Shown: piece by piece, positions 47,589 through 54,775 of the stretch
Layout of the letters: every line of letters begins with the position of its first letter
Numbering within the stretch: position 1 is the stretch's first letter
From: Gammaproteobacteria bacterium
GTDB lineage: Bacteria; Pseudomonadota; Gammaproteobacteria; Pseudomonadales; Azotimanducaceae
Assembly: GCA_026713185.1 (NCBI GenBank)
Contig: JAPOOX010000187.1
Coordinates: 1-54,775 of the forward strand
DNA length: 54,775 nt
Direction of reading: 5' to 3'
Made by a program: the position numbers and the translations under genes
The notes under the pieces: generated by a model
What the model was told of the DNA's origin: nothing
The model's input: only the letters and a program-made list of their open reading frames with translations
Databases searched by the model: none

Positions 47589-47630
47589 GGGGTCGGAGTA
47601 AAGTGCCAGAGTAAAATGGGGTCCGACCCC
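47589..47630. repeat. REP-like palindrome
   Basis: GGGGTCGGA (47589-47597) and TCCGACCCC (47622-47630) are perfect 9-base complements around AGTAAA and GTAAAAT motifs. This GGGGTC...GACCCC pattern resembles REP-type elements spread by RAYT transposases. It lies 29 nt behind the GPP34 stop. The remaining part of 47367-47658 contains no gene. Confidence 0.5.
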
Positions 47631-47658
47631 CTGTACAAAACCTTCCCGCCAGGAAAGA

Positions 47659-48315
47659 TCAAATCGGATAGTTTTGCTGATTCGCCAGTGCAATTGACAG
47701 TTGAATATCGCGGATGGTATGCGTCATGGCTTGCCCGATCAGGTCCAGTTTACCCACCTGTTCAATACGATCAGATACCTGATTCAACTCATGCCGGGAC
47801 AACAATTTGCTGAAAATGTCACAGGCATCTGCAAGACAGATGATGACGACATCCCTGGGATCAGGCACCTCGTTGGAAAACAGCACCTTCATAATTCTCA
47901 GCTTTACTTCGCGCTCGACCTCGCCGTCCACCACTGGATACCGCCGGGAATTGAATACCCACAGAAAGTGTTCATCTCTTTGTTCCAGAATGCCAAGGCT
48001 GACCAGCCGACTGAGCGCCTGTTCGCGAATTTCATCACTCCTTCCGGCAGTACGTTCCACCCAAAAGCTGGCATCTCCAGAGTCCTGGTACAGTTCAATA
48101 TCCTTTAGTGTCGGATCCAGCAAAGTATCGCCGGTGGGTGTGGCATCGATCAGAATCAGGCTTTCAAGGTCTGTGTCGATACGATTCTCCAGCGCCAGAT
48201 CCATCAGTACACCACCTGCAAGTGCGTAGCGAAGAGACCAATCCGGCACACGTGTGAACTTGCCGCTATCATCGTCCAGCAGGAGAAGCATTATCTCTTC
48301 GGAAAATCTCAGCAT
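47659..48315 (-). CDS. GPP34 (Golgi phosphoprotein 3-like) family protein
   Basis: A 218-residue all-helical protein of the GPP34 family, which in eukaryotes binds PI4P on Golgi membranes. The signature LRFSEEIMLLLLDDDSGKF follows the start directly, then YALAGGVLMDLALENRI and LILIDATPTGDTLLD. In bacteria the function is unknown, though a membrane-lipid association is often suspected. ATG 48315 is chosen because the family starts here; the frame stays open upstream but would overlap modC. The gap to modC is 103 nt, so it may be the last gene of that operon. Confidence 0.82.
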   Translation of the reverse strand: MLRFSEEIMLLLLDDDSGKFTRVPDWSLRYALAGGVLMDLALENRIDTDLESLILIDATPTGDTLLDPTLKDIELYQDSGDASFWVERTAGRSDEIREQALSRLVSLGILEQRDEHFLWVFNSRRYPVVDGEVEREVKLRIMKVLFSNEVPDPRDVVIICLADACDIFSKLLSRHELNQVSDRIEQVGKLDLIGQAMTHTIRDIQLSIALANQQNYPI

Positions 48316-48418
48316 GGCTTGTGGTTCCAGGACCTTTTGCTCCAATAAGGTTTTTGAGTATACGTAATTCAACTGTTGAAAAACAACTGACTCTGAATCT
48401 TCAGTACAGGGAAGGGTT

Positions 48419-49486
48419 TCATGCGAGGAGTGCAACACTCTTGGTCTGGGCGTAAACACGCATTCCGGGACGCAGTTCAAGATTATCCGCTGACTTGCGC
48501 GTAATTCTCGCCAGAAGCGGTGTATCGTTGACAAGCAGCCTTACGGTTACCTGGGCGTTACCCTCCGGGACTATACCATCTACCGTCGCGGGGAAAATAT
48601 TCAGGATACTGGTGTCCTTTTGTCGTGCCAGAGTCAGGCTGACATCCCTGGCAAGGATCCTCAATCGCACACTGGTATTCACCGGCAGTTTATTGCCAGT
48701 GACAGAAATCCTGCCCGCGGATGAATCCAGACTGGTCAGTTGATATTCAGGATCATGCCCGGATACCACAGCGTTAATGACAGATTCCGCCTGGTCACCA
48801 TGAATCAGAGGCAGATCTATCCGGGTCAGCATTGCATTGACTTTACCTATCGCCACCATTTGTCCGTTGGACATCAACAGCATATTGTCAGCCAGACGGG
48901 CAACTTCATCCCGGTCGTGGCTGACATAGATTACCGGTATACCGAGTTCACGATGCAGAGCATCGATAAAGGGAAGTATTTCGAGTTTACGGGGCAAGTC
49001 AAGAGATCCCAGCGGTTCATCCATCAACAACAGTGTCGGACTGGACAGTATTGCCCGGGCAATCGCCACTCTCTGTTGTTCACCCCCGGACAAGTTGACT
49101 GGAAACCGGTGTAAAATTCCACCGATTTCCAATAGTTCCACAGCCGTATCCATGTCAATCTTTTGCTTGTCCTCCGGTACTCTCGAATAGCCATACTCCA
49201 AATTCCTGATTACCGTCAGATGCGGGAAGAGACTGGATTCCTGAAAAACATAACCCAGCGCCCGTCGATGGGGAGGTACAAATTTTGTATCGCTCTGCCA
49301 GACCTGGTCACCTATCTGTAAAAAGCCGTTTGAATAACGGTCCAGTCCTGCAATAGCCCGCAGCAATGTTGTTTTCCCACAGCCTGAAGGACCGAAAACC
49401 GCCGTGATACCACGTTGCTGGACATCGACGTCGACATCCAGATGGAAGTCGCCACGATCAACCTGAAACTGTATTCTTATCGTCAT
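48419..49486 (-). CDS. modC: Molybdate ABC transporter ATP-binding protein
   Basis: ATPase of the molybdate importer, 355 residues. Walker A is in FGPSGCGKTTLL, the signature in NLSGGEQQRVAIARA, Walker B in LLLMDEPLGSLD, and the H-loop in YVSHDRDE. The C-terminal third (from about residue 285) is a TOBE/Mop domain that binds molybdate and gives feedback control. It follows modB by 28 nt. Confidence 0.94.
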   Translation of the reverse strand: MTIRIQFQVDRGDFHLDVDVDVQQRGITAVFGPSGCGKTTLLRAIAGLDRYSNGFLQIGDQVWQSDTKFVPPHRRALGYVFQESSLFPHLTVIRNLEYGYSRVPEDKQKIDMDTAVELLEIGGILHRFPVNLSGGEQQRVAIARAILSSPTLLLMDEPLGSLDLPRKLEILPFIDALHRELGIPVIYVSHDRDEVARLADNMLLMSNGQMVAIGKVNAMLTRIDLPLIHGDQAESVINAVVSGHDPEYQLTSLDSSAGRISVTGNKLPVNTSVRLRILARDVSLTLARQKDTSILNIFPATVDGIVPEGNAQVTVRLLVNDTPLLARITRKSADNLELRPGMRVYAQTKSVALLA

Positions 49487-49514
49487 GTGAGAACGTTTTG
49501 ATGAGTTAAAACAG

Positions 49515-50195
49515 TCATTTAAGCATGATCCTGAAAGTCCTGTTGATCCAGTAGACCAGCGTCAGCATCAGAAAACACAGCATGAGGAGTCCACCGGACA
49601 GCCAGTGTGCTTCCTGATACTCCATCATTTCCACATGATCGTAGATGGCTATGGATATCACCCTGGTTTCACCAGGAATGTTACCACCAATCATCAGAAC
49701 GACCCCGAATTCTCCAAGAGTATGAGCGAACCCAAGGACTATCGCGGTGATAAAACCGGGACGTGCCAGGGGTATGGCTATGGTCAAAAATCTATCCAGG
49801 GGGGATGCACGCAGGGTCGCTGCAACCTCCATTGGTCTTGGACCAATTGTTCGGAAAGCATCCTGAAGCGGCTGGACCACAAATGGCAAAGAGTAGATCA
49901 CCGAACCTGCTACCAGACCGGAAAAAGTAAAAGCAAGTGAGCCAATGCCACTGGCAACCGTCCATTGACCAATCGGACCCGATGGACTGAATGTCACAAG
50001 AAGATAGAACCCCAGGACAGTGGGCGGCAACACCAATGGAAGGGCAACTATAGCCTCAAGCAGAAATTTGTAACGCCATTCACTGCGTGCCAGCCACCAC
50101 GCGAAAGGGGTGCCCAGCAACAGCAGAATGGCAGTGCTGATCAGCGCAAGTTGAAGCGTGATTACAAGGGCGGACCAATCTTCGTAACCAGTCAT
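49515..50195 (-). CDS. modB: Molybdate ABC transporter permease
   Basis: A 226-residue inner membrane permease with about five membrane segments and the EAA loop EVAATLRASPLDRFLTIAIP that contacts ModC. LPPTVLGFYLL and HTLGEFGVVLMIGGNIPGET are typical for ModB. Its ATG shares a base with the modA stop (TGATG). Confidence 0.93.
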   Translation of the reverse strand: MTGYEDWSALVITLQLALISTAILLLLGTPFAWWLARSEWRYKFLLEAIVALPLVLPPTVLGFYLLVTFSPSGPIGQWTVASGIGSLAFTFSGLVAGSVIYSLPFVVQPLQDAFRTIGPRPMEVAATLRASPLDRFLTIAIPLARPGFITAIVLGFAHTLGEFGVVLMIGGNIPGETRVISIAIYDHVEMMEYQEAHWLSGGLLMLCFLMLTLVYWINRTFRIMLK

Positions 50196-50911
50196 CAGGG
50201 TAACGTATAGCCACAGGATTCAATAATTCCCCTGGCTTCCATTGACTGCAGGTAAGCGAGAAAAGAGCGTGCGGCTGCTTTTTCCGATATCAGAACAGCC
50301 TGTTGTATGACAGGAGAATACTCCATGGCAGGAATTATATAAGTAAAACCTTCAAGATTCCTGACCTGGGATAGCGCTATCAGCCCCAGTTCAGCATTGC
50401 CACTGCGTATAAAGTGCAATGCCTGATTAACGTTTTCTCCCCGAACCAGACGCTGCTGAAGTTTTTCCCAGGCTCCTCTATGGCTGAGATATTCCTTCGC
50501 GGCCCTGCCATAGGGTGCAAGATTTTCATTGGCTATCGCCAAATGCTCAAAGTCACTTTCCAGAGTTCGATCATTGACTGGAATTACCGGGCTCCAGATT
50601 ACCAGTCGACCGATTGCATAGGTAAATCGGGTACCTTTGATCGCAACTCCTTCCTCTACCAGCCTCCGCGGGCGCAAGCTATCTGCGGCCAGCAGAATAT
50701 TCACAGGTGCGCCGTTTTTAATCTGGGCATAATGTTTACCGGTTGATCCGTAATTGGGCACGGCCCTGTGCCCGGTTGTCTCATTAAAGGCATCGATGAG
50801 AAGTTCACTGGCTATGGTAAAGTTACTGGCAACAGCAACTCTGATCTCGTCACCAGATGTGCATTGTGGATACCAGAAGACACCGGTTATCAAAAAGGCA
50901 AGTCGCCACAT
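50195..50911 (-). CDS. modA: Molybdate-binding periplasmic protein
   Basis: The 238-residue ligand-binding part of the molybdate importer. The start at ATG 50911 gives a typical signal peptide (MWRLAFLITGVFWYPQ) and has GGA seven bases upstream; an in-frame TTG at 50950 would add 13 residues. After the signal come EIRVAVASNF, YGSTGKHYAQI and NILLAADSLRPRRL, the oxyanion-binding regions. No modE-like regulator or its operator was recognised. It is divergent from the amidase gene. Confidence 0.9.
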   Translation of the reverse strand: MWRLAFLITGVFWYPQCTSGDEIRVAVASNFTIASELLIDAFNETTGHRAVPNYGSTGKHYAQIKNGAPVNILLAADSLRPRRLVEEGVAIKGTRFTYAIGRLVIWSPVIPVNDRTLESDFEHLAIANENLAPYGRAAKEYLSHRGAWEKLQQRLVRGENVNQALHFIRSGNAELGLIALSQVRNLEGFTYIIPAMEYSPVIQQAVLISEKAAARSFLAYLQSMEARGIIESCGYTLP

Positions 50912-51040
50912 GGATATCCAAATTTGTTTAAACAGGGTTGTTGGCGCCAATGTATACCGTAATGAATGTAATATCTATTATTGTCCAGGTACCGGGTACC
51001 TCAAGGCAAAATTCATCTGTATGTTGAACAGGAAAACACT

Positions 51041-52456
51041 ATGAGCATGGATCTTTGTTCCAGATCAGCCGTGGAATTATGCAGCCTTGTCAGACAACGC
51101 CAGGTGTCTGCAGTGGAACTGCTCCAGGCGCACCTGAACCGGATCGAACACGTTAATCCCCTGGTCAATGCCATTGTAACGCTGGTACCGGAACATGCAT
51201 TCAGGTTGGCCAAACAGATTGACAAGCGGATAGCACAGGGAAATGATCCGGGTATTCTTGCCGGTCTACCCATAGCACACAAGGATCTGGTGGAAACCAG
51301 GGGTATCAGAACGACCTTCGGGTCAAGAATTTTCGCCGAAAATTTCCCGGACAAAGATGATCTGATTGTAGAGCGAATTGTCCAGGCGGGCGGTGTAACA
51401 CTGGGCAAGACCAATACTCCGGAATGGGGAGCGGGTTCACAGACCTTCAATGAAGTATTCGGAAGAACACGAAATCCTTATGACATTGCAAAGACCTGTG
51501 GAGGCAGTTCCGGTGGTGCAGCTGTTGCGCTTGCCTCACGAATGTTGCCGATCGCGGATGGTGGTGACCTGGGTGGATCACTGCGTAATCCTGCAGGTTT
51601 CTGCAATGTAGTCGGTTTTCGTACCTCTGCCGGGCGTGTACCCTACATGCAAACCAATGGCTGGTTTTCACTCCCGGTCATTGGCCCCATGGCAAGAACG
51701 GTCCAGGATTGTGCGCTGTTCCTGACGGCTATCGCACGGCCTGCCACCAGTGTCCCGTTGTCACTGCCATTTCAGGATTTTACTTCCGGCCTGCAACGTG
51801 ATTTCACCAACGTAAGGATAGCCGTCAGTAAGGATTTTGGCGGGCAACTGCCGGTTGATCCCGCTGTGCAGAAAGTCATTACGGACAGTATTGTTGCTTT
51901 GCATACAATAGGTTGTGATGTTCACGAGGTCTGCCCTGACTTTTCTGGTGCGGACGAGGCTTTCAAGACATTGCGTGCCTGGTCAATGGCCAATAAACAC
52001 AGGGATAACATTCGCAAACACCGCGACCTCTTCAAAGATACAATCATCTGGAATGTGGAACAGGGTATGAACCTGACCGGTAAGGATGTATACCAGGCAG
52101 AGCAGCAAAGAACCGGATTATTTCAGCGATTGCAGTCATTTCTGCAGGAATATGAATTTCTGATTCTTCCGGTCTCCCAGGTGCCCCCGTTTGATATCGA
52201 TCTGGAATATGTAACACGGATTGGTAATGTAGACATGGAAACCTATATTGACTGGATGAAATCCTGTTATTACATATCCGTCACAGGGTTACCCGCCATC
52301 TCCGTGCCGGGTGGATTCACCGAAGCGGGACTTCCGGTGGGCATCCAGATTGTAGGAAGGCATCAGGAAGATCTGGCAGTGTTGCAACTTGCCCAGGCAT
52401 TCGAGAGTGAAACCGGTTACTGGCGTATATCTCCTAAAATGGGGTCGCAACCATAG
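51041..52456 (+). CDS. Amidase signature family protein
   Basis: A 471-residue amidase with the full Ser-cisSer-Lys triad: Lys81 in PIAHKDLVET, cis-Ser in GGSSGGA (residues 154-160) and nucleophile Ser180 in DLGGSLRNPA. It hydrolyses amides; the substrate is unknown, and it is not a GatA of the tRNA amidotransferase because gatB and gatC are absent. The ATG at 51041 follows AGGAAA. It is divergent from modA by 129 nt and ends 33 nt before the riboswitch. Confidence 0.88.
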   Translation: MSMDLCSRSAVELCSLVRQRQVSAVELLQAHLNRIEHVNPLVNAIVTLVPEHAFRLAKQIDKRIAQGNDPGILAGLPIAHKDLVETRGIRTTFGSRIFAENFPDKDDLIVERIVQAGGVTLGKTNTPEWGAGSQTFNEVFGRTRNPYDIAKTCGGSSGGAAVALASRMLPIADGGDLGGSLRNPAGFCNVVGFRTSAGRVPYMQTNGWFSLPVIGPMARTVQDCALFLTAIARPATSVPLSLPFQDFTSGLQRDFTNVRIAVSKDFGGQLPVDPAVQKVITDSIVALHTIGCDVHEVCPDFSGADEAFKTLRAWSMANKHRDNIRKHRDLFKDTIIWNVEQGMNLTGKDVYQAEQQRTGLFQRLQSFLQEYEFLILPVSQVPPFDIDLEYVTRIGNVDMETYIDWMKSCYYISVTGLPAISVPGGFTEAGLPVGIQIVGRHQEDLAVLQLAQAFESETGYWRISPKMGSQP

Positions 52457-52489
52457 ACAAACGCGGATTTGATGTAGTACAGTACAACA

Positions 52490-52583
52490 GTTCCTTAGGG
52501 GTGGTTAATACCTGAGATGCTGAATGGTTTCGACCTTCGCAGCAAACCCTAGAACCTGATCCGGTTAGTACCGGCGTAGGAAA
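52490..52583 (+). promoter_or_regulatory. TPP riboswitch (THI element)
   Basis: The classic core is present: GGGGTGGTTAATACCTGAGA with the CTGAGA of the pyrimidine sensor, then ACCCTAGAACCTGATCCGGT, TAGTACCGGCGTAGGAAA. The outer stem pairs TTCCT (52491-52495) with AGGAA (52578-52582). Bound thiamin pyrophosphate should lower expression of the gene behind it. The expression platform (52584-52648) has a weak hairpin ahead of CTTTTCTT and the ribosome site AGGAGAG, so termination or translational control were not distinguished. Confidence 0.93.
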
Positions 52584-52648
52584 AGGATGCCACCAACATC
52601 TAATCACCTCGTCAGATACCGGGTCTTTTCTTAATTCAGGAGAGACTC

Positions 52649-54736
52649 ATGAAACATGTCACACAACTCCTGGCTCTGTTGCCAGGACTATCCATGTCTG
52701 TTACCGCGGACCAGACAACGCCGGAACCTGACAACCTTCCGGAGATTGTCGTTACTGCGGATTACAGGTCTGCAAAAGAACTACAGTCACCAACCAGTAT
52801 ATCTGTCATTACCGAGGAAGTCGTTGCAGTGCGTGGCGCCCAACATTTCGAGGATATCATTGGCACAATTCCCAACGTCAACTTTGCCTCGGGAACCAAC
52901 CGCGCCAGGTTCTTCCAGATCCGTGGCATCGGCGAGCGCAGCCAGTTTGAAGCCCCCCTCAATCCTTCAGTCGGCCTGATCATCGATAATGTCGATTACA
53001 GCGGTGTCGGAACCGCCGCAACCCTTATGGATGTGGAGCAGATAGAGATTATGCGCGGCCCACAGGGTACCCGGTATGGCGCCAATGCGCTTGCCGGATT
53101 AATCAATATAAAGACCCTTGAGCCGCAAGCGGACTTTAACGCGGTGTTTAAACTGGGTGCTGCGGAATACGGGACATCAACCAAGGGGGCCATGATAACC
53201 GGGCCCGCTGGAAGGGTAAGTCAATTCAGAGTGGCGGCCGAAAAGCATGTAAGCGATGGTTACTATGAAAATGAATTTCTTGGGAAGGATGACACCAATG
53301 GCCGCGATGAATTTACGCTACGCGGGAAGCTGGCCATGGCGCCGAGTGATCACTGGGATCTTATGTTTTCACTGAATCTGATCGAAATCGATAACGGTTA
53401 CGACGCCTTTAACCTGGATAACCTGCGCCAAACCATATCCGATGAACCCGGCCATGACCGTCAGGATACCGTCGGGTTTTCGGTGGACAGTACCTGGCAT
53501 CTGGCAGCGACGGAACTGCAGGTCATCGCCGGGTTGCTGAAGGCAGATACCGAATATGGCTATGACGAAGACTGGACGTTCAACGGGTTTCATCCAAGGG
53601 GCTATACGTCCACAGATAACTACATCAGGGACAGGGATTCGTTGAGTTTTGAACTGAGGCTGATCTCCACCCCGGACAATCGTTTGTTCAATAATTCCAC
53701 TGACTGGGTGGCAGGTGTCTACACCCTGCAGAGCAGGGAAAACCTGAGACGGGAATATACTTACCTGTCTTCAGATTTTCTAAGTGACTATGACTTCGAT
53801 ACCGTTGCTCTCTTTATGCAACTGGACAGCCATCTGACAGAAACCCTGGCGCTGCAAACCGGACTGCGCCTTGAAAACAGGAGTACCCGATACCAGGATT
53901 CGGATGGTGTGGCTTTTACCCCTGAGGAAAAAATGTGGGGTGGGCGTATCGCGCTGATGTACAGCCTGAATGCATCAACCATGCCCTATGTCAGTGTTGC
54001 CCGGGGATATAAAGCAGGTGGATTCAATACGGACGGAACACTCGAACCCGACCTTCGTGAATACGATGACGAATTTCTGATAGAAGTAGAGGCAGGGGTA
54101 AAGTCCCGAATGATGGATGACAGACTGCAGCTTCGACTGGCCGCATTCTACGACGACAGAAGGGATCAACAGGTCAACAGCTCACTGTTGAGATCACGAC
54201 CTGATGGTACTACGGAATTTGTCGATTTTTTTGGCAATGCAGCGGAAGGCACCAATACGGGTCTTGAGATCGAAACCAACTGGTACGCCGCGGATAATCT
54301 TAAACTGACCGCTGCTGTTGGTTTGTTGAAGGCAGAATTCGACAGGTTCATCAATGAAAATGGTGAAGACCTTTCCGGTCGGGACCAGTCTCATGCACCG
54401 TCGAAAACATGGCATGTAGCCGCGGAATACCGCAAAGGCAATATCCACATGAACCTGTCCGTTGATGGTAAGGATGAGTTCTTTTTCTCCGACGGACATG
54501 CCATCAAGAGCAAAGGTTACAATCTCGTGAATGCTGCCGTTGGCTATGTTACCGAAACCTGGGGAATCCGTGTCTGGGCACGTAATCTGACCAACGAGGA
54601 TTACTACACCAGGGCGTTCGGCAGCTTCAACAACGACCCGCGGGACTTCTACGACTCCGATTTGGTTGAACCTTATTTTCAGTATGGTGAGCCGCGCATT
54701 GCCGGTATTACCGTTGAAATCAGCATTGGCGAGTGA
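52649..54736 (+). CDS. TonB-dependent receptor, predicted for thiamin or a precursor
   Basis: A 695-residue outer membrane receptor: signal peptide MKHVTQLLALLPGLSMSVTA, TonB box LPEIVVTAD, plug with FFQIRGIGERSQFE and VEQIEIMRGPQGTRYGANAL, and a barrel ending in a short C-terminal strand (GITVEISIGE). Its ATG has AGGAGAG five bases upstream. The TPP riboswitch 65 nt ahead predicts a ligand in vitamin B1 metabolism; the sequence alone does not tell thiamin from a pyrimidine or thiazole part. Confidence 0.9.
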   Translation: MKHVTQLLALLPGLSMSVTADQTTPEPDNLPEIVVTADYRSAKELQSPTSISVITEEVVAVRGAQHFEDIIGTIPNVNFASGTNRARFFQIRGIGERSQFEAPLNPSVGLIIDNVDYSGVGTAATLMDVEQIEIMRGPQGTRYGANALAGLINIKTLEPQADFNAVFKLGAAEYGTSTKGAMITGPAGRVSQFRVAAEKHVSDGYYENEFLGKDDTNGRDEFTLRGKLAMAPSDHWDLMFSLNLIEIDNGYDAFNLDNLRQTISDEPGHDRQDTVGFSVDSTWHLAATELQVIAGLLKADTEYGYDEDWTFNGFHPRGYTSTDNYIRDRDSLSFELRLISTPDNRLFNNSTDWVAGVYTLQSRENLRREYTYLSSDFLSDYDFDTVALFMQLDSHLTETLALQTGLRLENRSTRYQDSDGVAFTPEEKMWGGRIALMYSLNASTMPYVSVARGYKAGGFNTDGTLEPDLREYDDEFLIEVEAGVKSRMMDDRLQLRLAAFYDDRRDQQVNSSLLRSRPDGTTEFVDFFGNAAEGTNTGLEIETNWYAADNLKLTAAVGLLKAEFDRFINENGEDLSGRDQSHAPSKTWHVAAEYRKGNIHMNLSVDGKDEFFFSDGHAIKSKGYNLVNAAVGYVTETWGIRVWARNLTNEDYYTRAFGSFNNDPRDFYDSDLVEPYFQYGEPRIAGITVEISIGE

Positions 54737-54753
54737 GGGAACTGCTTACCTTG

Positions 54754-54775
54754 ATGAAATCAATCATGCTGTTAA
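54754..54775 (+). CDS. Possible start of the next gene (cut by window end)
   Basis: An ATG at 54754 opens MKSIMLL, which could be the start of a signal peptide or membrane protein behind the receptor. Only seven codons are visible and there is no clear ribosome site, so this is a guess. If real, a thiamin-related transporter would fit the riboswitch context. Confidence 0.2.

Overview
The window looks like chromosomal DNA of a free-living, probably marine, Gammaproteobacterium of moderate GC. The evidence is gene order: tmk-holB-pilZ, rpmF-fabD-fabG-acpP-fabF-mltG, the alternating rne/rluC/yceF/yceD arrangement, and exbB-exbD-lpxK-trm112-kdsB-murB are typical of that class, and malate synthase G, ClpB and many TonB-type functions fit a heterotroph. 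No tRNA, rRNA, CRISPR, transposase or phage gene was recognised. The genus is not identified.

Layout. 1-292: a 27-bp inverted repeat and short palindromes, no gene. 293-7696 (minus): fatty-acid and envelope housekeeping operons (yceD, rpmF, fabD, fabG, acpP, fabF, mltG, tmk, holB, pilZ); plsX and fabH are missing from their usual place. 7712-12282: yceF, rluC and rne, the last with a hairpin-rich leader. 12310-18313 (minus): exbB, exbD, a continuous MsbA-LpxK fusion, a Trm112-like protein, kdsB and murB. 18428-24902: a MaoC-type hydratase with an FAD oxidoreductase, a cation-efflux pump, a small unknown gene, and clpB with a sigma-32 type promoter. 25176-28826 (plus): a tight three-gene operon of a histidine-box hydroxylase, a GH3-type acyl-adenylating enzyme and an enolase-superfamily enzyme, possibly an undescribed N-acyl-amino-acid pathway.

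29115-43260 is the most island-like part, with visibly higher GC. It starts with a sigma-54-dependent activator that has a TPR-like and GAF sensor region. A composite palindromic site upstream of this regulator recurs upstream of a TonB-dependent receptor, where a -24/-12 promoter lies at the right distance. Behind the receptor come a PhyH-type dioxygenase, a serine esterase, a lone acyl-CoA carboxyltransferase, an NHL-type propeller protein, a DUF1330-like protein, a possibly broken gene, an opposing cupin gene and a CocE/NonD hydrolase. I read this as one regulated uptake-and-degradation system for an unknown, probably ester- or amide-containing substrate.

43296-54775: an oligopeptide-type binding protein, malate synthase G, a GPP34-family protein, the molybdate transporter modABC, an amidase, and a TPP riboswitch directly ahead of a second TonB-dependent receptor, which predicts uptake of thiamin or a precursor. 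All start sites and functions were read by eye; no database search was run.
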